This document shows, one piece after another, positions 22,070 to 33,319 of a stretch of DNA of 64,000 bases. The notes beneath the pieces are model-generated. The model was not told the origin of the DNA. It did no database searches and saw only the letters and a list, made by a program, of their open reading frames with translations. The stretch is from Symsagittifera roscoffensis. Its lineage: Eukaryota; Xenacoelomorpha; Acoela; Convolutidae. Numbering within the stretch: position 1 is the first letter of the stretch; every line of letters starts with the position of its first letter. The stretch covers positions 66,643,548-66,707,547 of the forward strand of contig NC_087064.1 of the NCBI RefSeq assembly GCF_963678635.1, given 5' to 3'. The position numbers were made by a program, and so were the translations under genes.

Positions 22070-24070
22070 TACCTACCCCCGTAAATTGTCTGCAGGGGAT
22101 AAAGGTCCGTGTGTCTAGGGGGGCGGTGTGGTGAAAAATGAGGGTGGTGAAGGGAGTGGTGGGGAGAGGGTGTTACGCGTTAGCGCTTTTTTCATTTACT
22201 TTTATTGTAATTTTAAATAAGGGTTAGATGGTTGGGGAGAAAAAGTGGCTGTAACTGAAGTAAATAAGAATAATGGAAGGTAGTTTGAAGTATTTAGGGG
22301 GAAGGCAGACAAAAAAATGGTAAACAATGCAACTTTTTGCTAAAACCAAAAAATAAAACACATTTAGGCAATTGCAACGTTCAAGTTTTGAAAATTTACT
22401 TTCGAGGTTTTAGAAAATTATTATGATCCATTATAAACCAATATAGTCCATTATATTTGATTATAATGGACTAAAGAGACAATCATTTTACAATCAATTT
22501 GTAATCCGTTATGGTCGATTACTATAGCTTGTTAAGTAGACAAACCATGAAAATCCATGCTAGTCGATAATTATCCATGGAACATCATTGCGCGTGTCTA
22601 TGATTATTAAAAAAACTTTTGCCTAAGTTTCAGCAAAATTTTGCTTCCTTAAAAAAAAAGCTGTAAAATCGGTCAGTTTTGAGAGGAGACTATAACCACA
22701 AAGATTTTTTTCTTGGTCTACGAAGCTCCGTTATGCTTTATAATTACGCACAACTAAACTTTGGGCAGTTAAATCTGAAGAACCATATAATTATTGAAAA
22801 AACTTGAATTTCATAAATTAATATATTGACACATACCTACCCTTCTCTCTCAACAACTACTTAACTATTTGACACCCTCCGTGAGTTTGGTGGTGAGGCA
22901 TAAAGGTCTGTAGAAAGATTAGAGGTGTGTGTGTTTTTGGGGGGTAGGGGCCCGCGTTTACAGTATTTCCTACATTTCACATATTCTTGTGGTTAATGTA
23001 ACAAAGATTTTAAGTGGCGATGAGGGGAGGTGGTGGTTATTTAAGAAAGTAAGAATGGTAAAGTTAGTGTGAAGATTTAGAAGGAGGGTGAATCAAGTCA
23101 AAAATAGTAGAAAAAATACAAATTTTTGCTGTGACAAATGTAAAACAGAATTTAGCGATTGCACTTTTTATTTTGAAAAACTAATTTTAAGGTTTTGGAA
23201 AATCTAAGCTCCTACTCATAAAAATCTTTCAAAAACCAAAAAATCCTTCAATGATTTATAATTGATTATAATCTCTACAGTTTTCTTCCAAATTTTCTGC
23301 AAAAGATGCAATATGTTCTGCGTTGCTCTCAATTTAATCGATTTCTAAATCTACACACATTTAGTTAACTTCTGAAAAAACCATTTTCGTGACATTTTAA
23401 ACCCAATTCTTCTGAATTTGAAAAACCAAGTAGAACACGCCGATCTCCCATCCTCCACCTACCCTGTTCCCACGTAGACCATAAAACTATCGCACTCGCC
23501 TACCCTCACCCCCACCTTCCCCTCCCACACCTATCCTACCCCACACACACACACACACCACACACACACATACACGCACAAACCTACGCCCATAAAATTT
23601 TTAGGGGGGTGGCGCAAAGGTCTGCAGGGGGAAGGTTTAAAATTGTACGTGAGGGAGGGGGTATTACGCGTTAGCGTTTTTTTTCAGGTATTTTTAACGT
23701 AAATTTAACAAAAGATAAGTATTTCGGGAGGGGAGGTGGTGATAACTGAAGGAAATAAGAATGGTGGAAGTTAGTGTGAAGTATTTATGGGGAGGCGAGA
23801 CAAAAAGAAAAAGTGCAAAACAAGGTAACTTTTCGCTGAAGCCAAAATTAAAACACAATTAAGCGATTGCAACGTTCAAGTTTTGAAAGTTTTGCTAGTC
23901 TATTATAATCTAAGATAGTCAGTTATAATCAATTTTAATGGATTAAAGTTATCTTCATTTTATAACCAATTAGTAATCCATTATAGACAATTAAATTAGC
24001 TTTTTAAGGAGACAAGCCATGAAACTCCATGATAACGATAGTTATCCATGAAACCTGATAAGAGCAGTCT
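20661..24070. repeat. ATTATAATC-rich fold-back repeat complex with microsatellites
   Basis: Four similar units, at about 20.9-21.75, 21.75-22.55, 22.8-23.28 and 23.28-24.0 kb, each hold a C-rich stretch (for example CCTACCCTCACCCCCAC), then a CA or GT microsatellite or a short turn, then a G-rich stretch (for example GTGGTGGGGAGAGGGTG). Copies of ATTATAATC or GATTATAAT lie on both sides. Units 1 and 3 resemble each other, and units 2 and 4 resemble each other (both contain TTACGCGTTAGCG), so a two-unit block was duplicated. Microsatellites: GT/GA at 21367-21450, CA at 22028-22063, CA at 23541-23570. No gene is seen. Confidence 0.75.
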
Positions 24071-25523
24071 TGTTACACTTTGGGACCACACAATCTATTA
24101 TAATCCATTGTAGTCCATTTTTTCCCAGAAATTGGTTTTAATCCGTTTCAAATCCATAGAAAAGAATTATAATGAATTTTATTGGATTATAATCTCTGAG
24201 TTTATCTGTTAGTTTTTAGGCCAGGAGGAAGCATCCTTTTTCATTTTTAGTTATTTTCTTTCTCAATATTTTTAAGTAGCTTTCCCTATCAAGGCTTAGA
24301 TACTATCGATTTTAGTTTTACTACAAAATGAATTCAGCAGACCGCATAAAATCACCTGTTTCAGCACAGAAAACTGCTCTCAAAGAGAAATAAAAGCGTA
24401 CGTTCCCTGCAAAAACGAACAGCAAATAAAAAATAATGGTGATGATGTAAAAAAAATAATGGGAAAATGTATCGCCCTCAATAGAGAGTAGACAACCGTT
24501 TTTTGCATATAGCTATTCTGCCAACACAAATATCACAGTGTTCTAGTTGGAAAATAACCACATAGCGTATTCATCCGCAGCTGCAAGAGTTTTTGCAGAA
24601 TTCTTTCTCATGAGTACCTATTTGACTTTGGTCTGCACAATAATACTCCTTTAACAAGCTCCCTCTACTCAATTTGGATTTTAAGTTTTGGTGCATATCA
24701 TTACGTTTTTGATCAGAACTTCTGCAGGTGAGAAATAGCTGTGTTTTTACACTTTTCTGTTCTTGATTTTTGTCTAATCAGTATCTTTAGGGGTACCATG
24801 AATCATCAAATAAGGATCTATTATCTATGAAATCTGCAAAAAAGCTCTCTACATTCTGCAAAAAGTTTTCAAACTTATAGCTAATGCCGAAATGTTGGCA
24901 ATAACATTTGCGGTCAACGAACCTGAACAAAATTACGTAACAACAATTTGCTTATTTGACGTTTCACATCAGGGTTTACTGTGATTAGGAACTAAGCACT
25001 GATGAAACCATATCGGAAAAAAAAATTAACTAACAAAAATACTGTTTGACCAATTAAAACACTCTGAAGCACCAATGTTGCCAACAATTTGGCATCAATT
25101 ATGAAAAAAAAAGTTTCATGCAGTGAACAATGTTATATAGATAGATTTTTATGATGGCGCGTGTATTTATTAGAAAGATAAAGAGCTAGCTTAAGGCAGT
25201 AAAAAAATGGAAGACCCGGTTACAATAACCATCTTTTCAGTGAATCGAAAAATAACCTGCACGTTAGATGTGTTAGAATTCGGGTATAAACTTTTTTTTC
25301 GGTAATCTTCTTACTTGATGAAGCCCTGATTAATTTTGCTACCTGATCTAAGATGTGGATCAAACAAAATGTTAGTACGAGACGCCGCACATTGAGGTGC
25401 ATTGTCAATTTGTTCAGTTGACTTACAACAGAATTTCGTACAGCAATTTTTATTCAGTAGTATAGCGCGTGACTTCTCACACAATGGTGAGAGTGTTCAA
25501 ATACGGTTGGCGGGGTCAAACTT
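24071..25523 (+). repeat. Dispersed repeat R, copy 2
   Basis: It starts GTTACACTTTGGGACCACAC and aligns with 19128-20411. It includes CTGCCAACACAAATATCAC and ends at the GGCGGACTTAGGGGGG element, as copy 1 does, so the element was already inside R when R was duplicated. Small frames on either strand here are by-products. Confidence 0.8.
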
Positions 25524-25885
25524 TAGACTCATGGGCGGACTTAGGGGGGAACACCCCCATTCTCAGGGATTCTACCCCCTACCCACCCAAAGTGTCCCTC
25601 CTTTGTACTACTTTGAGATATCCCTTTTTAGGGACCTAAAAATTTTTCTTAAGGCGTTTTAGACACTGTTTCGAAAATTTTGACCAAAAACTGCGTTTTT
25701 TCGGCGCGCGCTCTCCCCTTAAAATCAGTATAGATTATCACCGAAGGCGCTTCTAGAAAAATTTTAAGGCCAGTCAAAAATGGATATCTCAAAATAGTAC
25801 AAAGGGGGGAACCCTTGTGTCGGCAGATGGTCGAATCGTTGACAGGGATGGGCATCCAACCAACCCCCCTAAGTCCGCTAATGCT
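25524..25885. mobile_element. Inverted-repeat (MITE-like) element
   Basis: The left arm starts GGGCGGACTTAGGGGGG; the right arm ends CCCCCCTAAGTCCGC at about 25864-25878. The arms are about 140 bp and share CTTTGTACTA and GAGATATCC in inverted order. They flank a GC-rich centre (GGCGCGCGCTCTCCCC). This is a fold-back structure without coding capacity, and a one-armed relative lies at 20412. Family unknown. Confidence 0.75.
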
Positions 25886-26518
25886 TGTAACGATACCTTT
25901 CATTACCATGGAACACTAATTGTGTTTTTTTGAAAACTTCTTTATTTTTAAAACAGATACTTTTTTAAAAAACTTTTGATGCAATTTTAACATTCAAGGT
26001 AATGCTCCGATACAATATGTTTCAGGGTGCGGATAAAGATACATACTGTAATTTAAATGTCCACTAAACGTTCAATTTTCGTACAACTTCGTTGATGCTT
26101 AAGTGCTAAACAATCAATGCAGGATTTTAGACTCAGGTCAAATAACTTCGTTAACAAATTAAAGTGTTCACCAAATAGCATGGCTGGAAAAATAATCATC
26201 TATATATAAGTGCAAAAAGATGCTTACTTTGGTGTCTTCTTCTAACTTATTTGCAGTAAGTCACCCCTTTGTAACTTATGTTGCTTATAACTTAGCTTGA
26301 TATCTTCCGCCCAAACGATCACAAAAATAAAGTTTGAAAACATCAAGTGCACTTAACTTCTAGATTTGTTTTTTAAAATATTTGAGAAATACTCGAGTAT
26401 TGCAACAGATTTTGAACAAAGCCACATTGAACAGAGATGAAGTCGGAGACAAAAACTTACAGTTTTGTACAGTACTGATTCATCGATAGCTCTGCAATTT
26501 TATTCCGGGTATTGATTG
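25886..26518. other. AT-rich stretch, nothing recognised
   Basis: No open frame above about 60 codons and no repeat that I could match elsewhere in the window. Confidence 0.5.
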
Positions 26519-27800
26519 TCAACATACAGTGGCCAAAGTGTGCATTCTGTGCCCTTTAAGCGGATTCCGCAACAGGCCAAAATCAATTTGTCGCGGATCC
26601 GCAACATTGCTACTTTTCTTTGATTTTCTTTGCTGTTTTGGATTCCACAAACAAATAGCTAAAAGACTGTAACGCTCAAAATTGCTGCAAAAATAGGCAA
26701 ATTTGCGGAATCCTCGATTGTATTTGCGGAATCCAGAACAAATTGTGGAATCCACAAGCAAATAATAAGACATGTGTATAGCTAAATTGAGCTGTGTCGG
26801 AATCCAAAACTGTAAGCAGAATTCGCAAACTGCAACTGGAATCCGCAAATTGTAAAGGGAATCCGTATTTTGTTTGTGGATTCCTTTTACATATATGTTG
26901 TAGCGTTTATAGTCATATCTTTTGATTACTAGGTGATCACCAGCAAGTTCAATCTCAATTACTAAAATACTAAGTTCAATCTCAATTACTAAATTATTAC
27001 GCCAAATGTTCGATCTCAATTTCAGTCAAACATGCAGCTTCAGTATTTGGGATTGACGGAATCCCAATTACTTACCTAATTTGGCGATATGCTGTGCATT
27101 GTGCTTCTGAACACTCTCAAGCTAATAACTCCAAATAAAGAAAATATTTCATATTTTTTCCATAGTATTCCAATAGTTGGGATTCCAACAATCCCAAATA
27201 CTGACCAACGTTTCAAATCGATGGAATCCCAAATACTGATATAAATCGGCGATATGATGTGCGTTTTGTTTCTAATCATTCTCCCCCCAAGGGCTTCAAA
27301 TAATGAATGAAATTATGCGGTGTTGTGTTTCCAAAACCATGATCTCAAAAATCGTTTGCTGGGATATGTATCCAAATACTAAAAGATGACCTCCACCGAT
27401 TTAGTCAACAAATGTTTAAAGATTTGTTCGTGGAATTGATTAAGATATTGATTAAGTTCTTGCTTTTAAATTCTTTATTGTTAAAGATAACATTTCCAGT
27501 TCTAGCTTTTAACTGTTCACATGCAAGTTCAGTAATAAACAAAATTCGGAACCCACTTACAATTTGCGGATTCCACTTACATTTGCGGATTCCACTTACA
27601 TTTTGCGGAATCCACTTACAGTTGCGGAATCCAGAACAACTAGCTATAATCGCTTGTTGCGGAAACCGCGACACAACAAATGTGACGAGAAAGTTTACGT
27701 TACAGTTATTTGTACGCGGAATTTTCGGAAAATTTGTTACTGGAATTCACTTACAATTTAAAACTTGTTTTAAAATTAGTTTCTGGAATCCAGGAACATA
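26519..27800. repeat. Cluster of GGAATCC/GGATTCC motifs
   Basis: About twenty copies of TGCGGAATCC, its reverse complement or close variants occur, densest at 26560-26890 and 27545-27650. In the latter a ~20-bp unit (GCGGATTCCACTTACA...) is repeated about four times in tandem. Several copies are local palindromes (TTGTGGAATCCACAA). Open frames of 166 codons on the - strand and 159 codons on the + strand run through the cluster, but their translations simply mirror the repeat, so I do not call them genes. Confidence 0.65.
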
Positions 27801-30213
27801 CAAACACAAAATTGGGCACCTATCCAATGCACAGTTTGGCCTCGTAAGAAAAATTTTAGCACAAACTCATATGAAATTTCTTGAAATATAAAATTTATGA
27901 AAACTATCAAATATAAAAATTATTTAAGCTCCAATCTTAGTTTTTTTCTATAAAAAGAAATTAAAAGATCGTTCGTTTATGCCAAATGACCAGTTTCTTA
28001 TTACAAATTTGAGAGAAAAAAGTTTGTTTGAACCTATATCAAATTTATCAAATTCAGAGTTTTGATTCCAAAGACCAGCATCACGATTTGTTTTTTTTTT
28101 CTGAAACTTAACCAACCGGTAACATGATTTCAAACTTTTTATCCATGATATAAAAACAGCTGCAGTAGTTCTCTTGTGTAGCGCTGAAAATTGCATTTTA
28201 TAGTTGTTTTTGCGGTTTGCATATGCGTATTTCATAAATGAGATTTTTGTTTGATTGAGTCTACTCTTTGCCTATTTTGACGAAAAAAATGAATCAATTT
28301 TTGTTTCTGCAGTAAACATAAGTATTTACAGTTTTGATGTTTCTGGTGTGGTATGAGGTAAAAAGGATGTCATGAATTATATGATGCAAGTGTTCGAACG
28401 CCAGTGGGACTAAAATGGAGTGTTTTATTTTCTGCATGCTTGCTTCACTTCCACGCCTTGAAAAATTATGCTGTCGAATCTGCATAATAGTGGGGGTGTA
28501 ACCGCCACGATCTAAAACCTATTATCATTAAATTATTTTCTTTTCAGTTATTTAAAAAATTCGGCCATATCTTTTTTGTATAATCCAGATACCATCTCCA
28601 AAGGTTTGACTGATGATGACATCGCTATCAAGTATCTGAGACACTATCACTATCGCAAGTATCTGAGCTATTTAAAATAACCAGTCATAAACTTAACAAA
28701 CTCAATTTGTATCAAAGGATTATTATAAATATCATAAGTGTATGTATCAAGTAGGATTACTGATCCGAGATAATTTTGAAAACGGTCGAAAAAATTTTTA
28801 AATTCTGCGTGCCAAAACTAGACAGCTCAAAATCGAAGAAAAAACGATAATAAAATACAAATTGCATGAAGTTAGTTCAGAGTTCCAACGAATTTTTTCA
28901 ATGTCGTCTCTTCTTACAGAAAATGTCAATCACACGTCATCACTTATCAGACCCAATGCCATCGTTCGTTCAGCCGATTTCTTTTGACGTTTTTATAATC
29001 TTATGATTTCTATTACGAGCCGAATCTTGTTCACTCTTCCTATACAAAAACAGCCGATTGGTTAATAATTGAACCCTTATAGTTTTGGGTTGTTTAAAAT
29101 TTTGAGGCACCTAGATTATTTTGTAAAACAAAATTGAACTGTTTCATTAAAGGATCTGCAGACTGATTTGGATATTGCGTCTTGCAAACTCTTTATCACC
29201 AGCGAACTGTTGAGCTTGTTCGGAGTTTCCGTTGGCTTTTTTCTGGCACTGATTATATCCAAAAAAATATATACTTTTTGGTCCACCCAGTCCTCTCTGC
29301 AACCCCCTTCTACAGAAGGGCTCAATTTAATTCCTGCCATTAGCACACTTTCATATGCTATTTCCATCCGGTTTTTCGACCATTTTTTTCTAAAATATTT
29401 TTTTTTTCATAAACTCAATTGTGAAACCTCAGAGCTTGGGTTTATTTGAAAAAACGGTTGGGTGGAAACTCTTTTGCATAAGCGGCTACCTTTTTGATTT
29501 TTTTATGCAATATTTTTGAAATTTTGACCTTTTTTTAAGAAAAATTTTGTCTTATCTGAAAAACTAATCTACCAATTATTAGATTTATGGTTCAAGCGAA
29601 ATAGCACGTTATTGGCTTGATCGCTGCAAAAACTTTAAACGCCCTATTTTTTACTTAAAGAAGGCCTGCGGAAAGTCAAGTGAATTGCTTTTGCGACCGT
29701 TACTTGTCTTTTCTCAGAAACTACCCTTCAGAATCTGTGAAACAAAAAGCAGTTTATTTGAGAAACAGTTAAGGTTTTGATTAAAGTCCAGTTTTGGCGT
29801 TTTGAATTTAATGCAATTTATCCCGGATCAATACAAAAAAACTTTCGAAAATAACCAACAGTTAACTTCAGCTTGAGAAATTAAAAGAAAAATTTTGAAT
29901 TATGGTTACTTGGAGCGCATTATGAAATCAAAGAAATTTACTTTTTTTCATATTGCTCTAGCTTGGAATTTTTATCTAAAAACTTTTTAACGTTCCGAAC
30001 TAAGTGTTGCTAAGTCATAGTCTTTTTTTTTCTATAAAAACGACATTGACAGCTTCAAATACACTCTGAAAAAGTGCATAGGCTGGAGTCACTTGAAACA
30101 AGTTCTTTAAATGCGAGCTTAAATTACACTAACTGGTGTTTCTGTTGATTCTGGTCCAAAGATAAGAGTATTTCATGATAGGAATAAGATGTAATGACAA
30201 CTAGCAGGCCCCT
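27801..30213. other. AT-rich region without a recognisable gene
   Basis: Frames up to about 95 codons exist on both strands (27948-28235 -, 29116-29367 -, 29168-29449 +) without motifs. The + frame at 29168 has one hydrophobic segment, the overlapping - frame is hydrophilic, and neither can be preferred. Bases 28790-29000 resemble 63660-63860 and so belong to a dispersed repeat. Confidence 0.4.
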
Positions 30214-30240
30214 GCTGCTGTTGTTGTTGTTGTTGTTGTT

Positions 30241-30291
<51 letters not shown>

Positions 30292-30334
30292 ATTGTTGTT
30301 GTTGTTGTTGTTGTTGTTGTTTTTGTTGTTGTTG
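30214..30334 (-). repeat. (CAA)n tail of the non-LTR element
   Basis: About 40 TTG triplets on the + strand, that is (CAA)n on the coding strand of the retrotransposon next to it, with a few variants (ATTG, TTTTTG). It lies about 30 bases after the final stop codon of the element, where non-LTR retrotransposons carry their simple 3' tail. The poly-Leu frame on the + strand is an artefact. Confidence 0.85.
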
Positions 30335-30349
30335 AATATGGAGGGGCGT

Positions 30350-30763
30350 CAGTGGAGACTGCTATCGCAGGGTATTAACTGCCAACGCCATAGCCAGGGC
30401 GGGTTCTTCTGTCAAGATGTCGAGATTTTTGACCGTCGAACCGAAAAGCTCACAACGGGCTGTTGCCGTGCCGGGGCAGTCTAGCCAGTGTTCTAGCTTA
30501 TCCCTATCGTCATCGCATCTTCTTCACATGGGGTCGACTGAGGGTTCCATCAGGTTCCTGTATGCTCCAAACGCTGTGTGGTGACCGGACCTCAGTCGAG
30601 CCCATGTGATCGCGTCCTTTCTTAATTTGATAGCATCTTGATTTTTCCTTCGCGAGAGTTTGCTGTAAACAGCGGCTACCCTGGAGTGAGAGGGCGCACC
30701 GTTCTTAATTGTTCTCTTGATGCAGGCCCTTGCCGCCGCTAGGGACACGGGTTTAGGCGGGTC
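30350..30763 (-). pseudogene. C-terminal CCHC-type domain of the Ingi-like element
   Basis: After RNase H the frame continues with a helical, basic linker (AAARACIKRTIKNGAP, then RLRSGHHTAFGAYRNLM) to a motif RRCDDDRDKLEHWLDCPG, a C-terminal C-x2-C-x8-H-x4-C-type zinc motif of the I/Ingi superfamily. The first Cys codon has become TGA at about 30527-30529, which truncates the 30524-30748 frame. The reading continues to about 30370 and a TAG stop, some 30 bases from the (CAA)n tail. It probably helps bind element RNA. Confidence 0.7.
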
Positions 30764-31213
30764 TTAACTTATCGTAGCTTCATTCGCCAGAGTATCTGCC
30801 ATCCCGTTGCCAGGGATGTTCACGTGGCTTAGGACCCATTGTATCGTAGTCTTCGTTGAGGCGTTTTCCAGGTTCGTTCTGGGCTCATCTGTATCTTCTG
30901 ATTTGTTGTTGAGTGACTGGACTAAGGACTGGCTATCCGTGCAAATCAGGACCTTCCAGATGTAGTCCTCTGCATTTCTGATCCATTCGGTCGCACTCAG
31001 CATCGCTTCTCGTTATTTCTCGTACGACGACGTCAGCTCCCTGCCCATAATCTTCATCTCAGTCACCACTGTCGGGTTTTCAGGGTCGCCTCTGGTGACA
31101 ACAACTCCTGCTCCACCCTTGCTGGTGCCTGCAGTCGCTGATCCGTCGGTGTAGATGACGACGTCCGCCTCATGGTCTGTAATGAGCTTCAGTGCCTTCT
31201 CGGCTCCTTTCAC
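30764..31213 (-). pseudogene. RNase H domain of the Ingi-like element
   Basis: VVIYTDGSATAG contains the first catalytic Asp. SSYEK is followed directly by a TAA (about 31013-31015) and then REAML in the same frame, so the break falls beside the catalytic Glu region. VLICTDSQSLVQSL holds the third residue and IQWVLSHVNIPGNGMADTLA the last His/Asp block. All four blocks are present and in order, and only the stop prevents a continuous domain. The domain would remove RNA from the RNA-DNA hybrid during target-primed synthesis. Confidence 0.8.
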
Positions 31214-31494
31214 GGTACGGTTTTCTCCTTCCAGCTCGGCGTGGGCTTCCCAGTTGTTGCTGCGCTCCTTCCAGGGTGGTTGCGCTCGTCTCGTACCCTC
31301 TCTGTTCTCCAGCTCTACAGGGATTGCTCTCCGACTCGTCTCGCCTGCTCTCTCCAGTTAATTCTCGTGAGTCTGTGAGGGGAGCCTGGTCTGCTGGCAA
31401 CTTCTCTCGGGTGGTTGACGAGGGCTAGCTTCGCCTTCTCCCAGGACACAGCAGTGAGCCTTCTGCTGGTAGTGTGGTAGCTGGGGCCGTTTGC

Positions 31495-33110
31495 CTACAG
31501 TCTGACTGCTTCCACCAGGGTGGAGCTGGCTTGCCCAGTCACTCTTCTCAACGCCTTGTTCTGTGCCCCCTCCAGTCTGTCCAGCTGGGTCGCCGAAAGC
31601 CAGGGTTGCGCGGAGTAGTCCAGGATAATCTTCTGTGTGGCTAGGAAAACTTTCCGGAGATGCTCAGTTTTCCAGCCGAAGTCGGAGGCCCCAAGAACCG
31701 CTAGCGCTCTGCACCTGTCGTTCACTGTTTTGGAAACATTATCCACATGCTGCTGAAAGGTAAGAGTCCTGTCCCGAAAATTTTCGGGTTTGGGTTTTAC
31801 TCAATCTTCTTCCCAACAAGGGTGATTCTGGGCAACCACTTGGCGTCTCGTGACCCAGAAGGTGGACTAGATCTGCGGCAAAGAAGGTGCACTCGGTCTT
31901 GTTTTCCTCGGTGTTGATGATAATCTTCTTCTTGCGTGCCCAGTCAGCAATGTTCTGCACCGCCACTTGCGCGCTTCTGTTTGCCACACCCAGATAGTTG
32001 TCGCACACCCAGATCGACGGGTCGACGGCAAACAGGGCTCTCCAGACATCGGCTGGGATGACATCGACCAGCGGGTCGATGTAGAGCAGGAACAGCAGGG
32101 GGGCCAACACCGAGCCCTGAGGCACTCCTTGACGGAATCTCATGTGCTTACCAGTCGAGTTTGCATACTGCACTCTTTCTTGTCTATTTCTGAGGAAGCC
32201 AGCAATCCAGCGCAGGAACTTCCTCGGAACGTCTTTCTCCATCATCGTTTCAAGCAGCTCCTGTCTCCAAACTCTGTCGTAAGCCCGCGAGAAGTTCAGC
32301 AGCACCATCAGTGTTCGCTCCGGCTTCTTCCTCTGGAAACCGTCGCTGACTGACTGGGTCATGGGGATCACTTGATCTCCGTAGCTCCTGCCTCTCCGGA
32401 AGCCTGCTTGGCTGTCGGTGAGCCAACCTCTGGTCTCTGCCAGGTAACTCAGTCTGTTAGCTATCTTACGCTCCAAAGTCTTGACCACGCAGGAAGTGAG
32501 GCTGACCGGCCTGAAGGACTCCACTTTGCTGCTCGGTTTGCTTGCCTTGAGATGCGGGATGATCGTCGCATTCTGCCACTCCAAGTGTTGAGGGACTCGT
32601 TGAAGATATCCAGTAACTCCTTCCTCGTCTCCTGGCCTAGCGCTTTCAGAAAGGTAGGGGGGATGTCGTCTACATCTTTTGTTATCATGTGTTTGATAAC
32701 CGTAGTCAATTCTTCCATGGAGAAATCTCTGATACTCTCATCGTTGACCCAGGGGGCCCGGAGGCGGTTCTTCACATCGCGGTTCCTGTCCCGCTCCTCC
32801 TTGGTAACTCGAGTCTGCTGATCATACTGTAGTGCGCCATGAAGATAACCGCCTTCTTCATGTTGGACGTGATAGTTTTCGCCTTGTGGTTCATCGCTTC
32901 GTTCACATTGGTAGAATCAGGCCTGCCACTCAGTGAGTTGACCATCTTCCACATTCTGCTGCAGTAGGTGTTCTGGACCAGCTCTTCCAGGTACTCCACC
33001 CACTCCTTCTCTCTTTGCAGACTGAAGGCATCCTTCACTTGCCTGTTGGCCTCAAGCCACTCCTCTCTCTTCTCTTTCACTTGGCGGCGAAGCCTGTTCC
33101 TCTTCTTCAC
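31495..33110 (-). pseudogene. Reverse transcriptase of the Ingi-like element
   Basis: Frames 32772-33110, 32461-32775, 31739-32584 and 31495-31746 together cover the RT. Landmarks: DDIPPTFLKALG, SFRPVSLTSCVVKTLERKIA, SQAGFRRGRS, motif A LLNFSRAYDRVW, RQGVPQGSVLAP and the catalytic box LFAVDPSIWV. In the family motif A starts with a catalytic Asp, here Asn (residue 97 of the 281-codon frame, 32294-32296). The box is F-A-D-D, here F-A-V-D (Val at 32024-32026). Two of three catalytic Asp residues are therefore gone, besides the frameshifts, so this copy cannot reverse-transcribe. A thumb region with GASDFGWKTEHL follows. Confidence 0.85.
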
Positions 33111-33319
33111 GAGGGCCCAAGTAGTCAGGGTTCAAGTAGTCGCGCTTGGTCTTCTTGGGCTTCATTCTGCCAATTGTTTCTCTAGCCGCAGCACTGAGGG
33201 TTTCACTGAAGTCTTTGGCTCTGCTGTTCAGGCTGACTGAGGGGGTGAAGTCTTCTGCTCTCTTCTCGACGTCCGCACTGAATTTCTTCCAGTCAACGCC
33301 TAGGCTACGCCACTTCGCG

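Noticed and set aside
26519-27019. 166-codon minus-strand frame and the 159-codon plus-strand frame at 27412-27891
   Set aside because: Both translate the GGAATCC repeat cluster. They have no domain and their length is explained by the repeat.
27545-27650. Possible CRISPR-like array of regularly spaced repeats
   Set aside because: The repeats are short, spacers are nearly absent and similar to one another, and the context is a eukaryotic genome.
30194-30484. Poly-leucine open frame
   Set aside because: It is the (TTG)n strand of the (CAA)n tail of the retrotransposon, not a gene.
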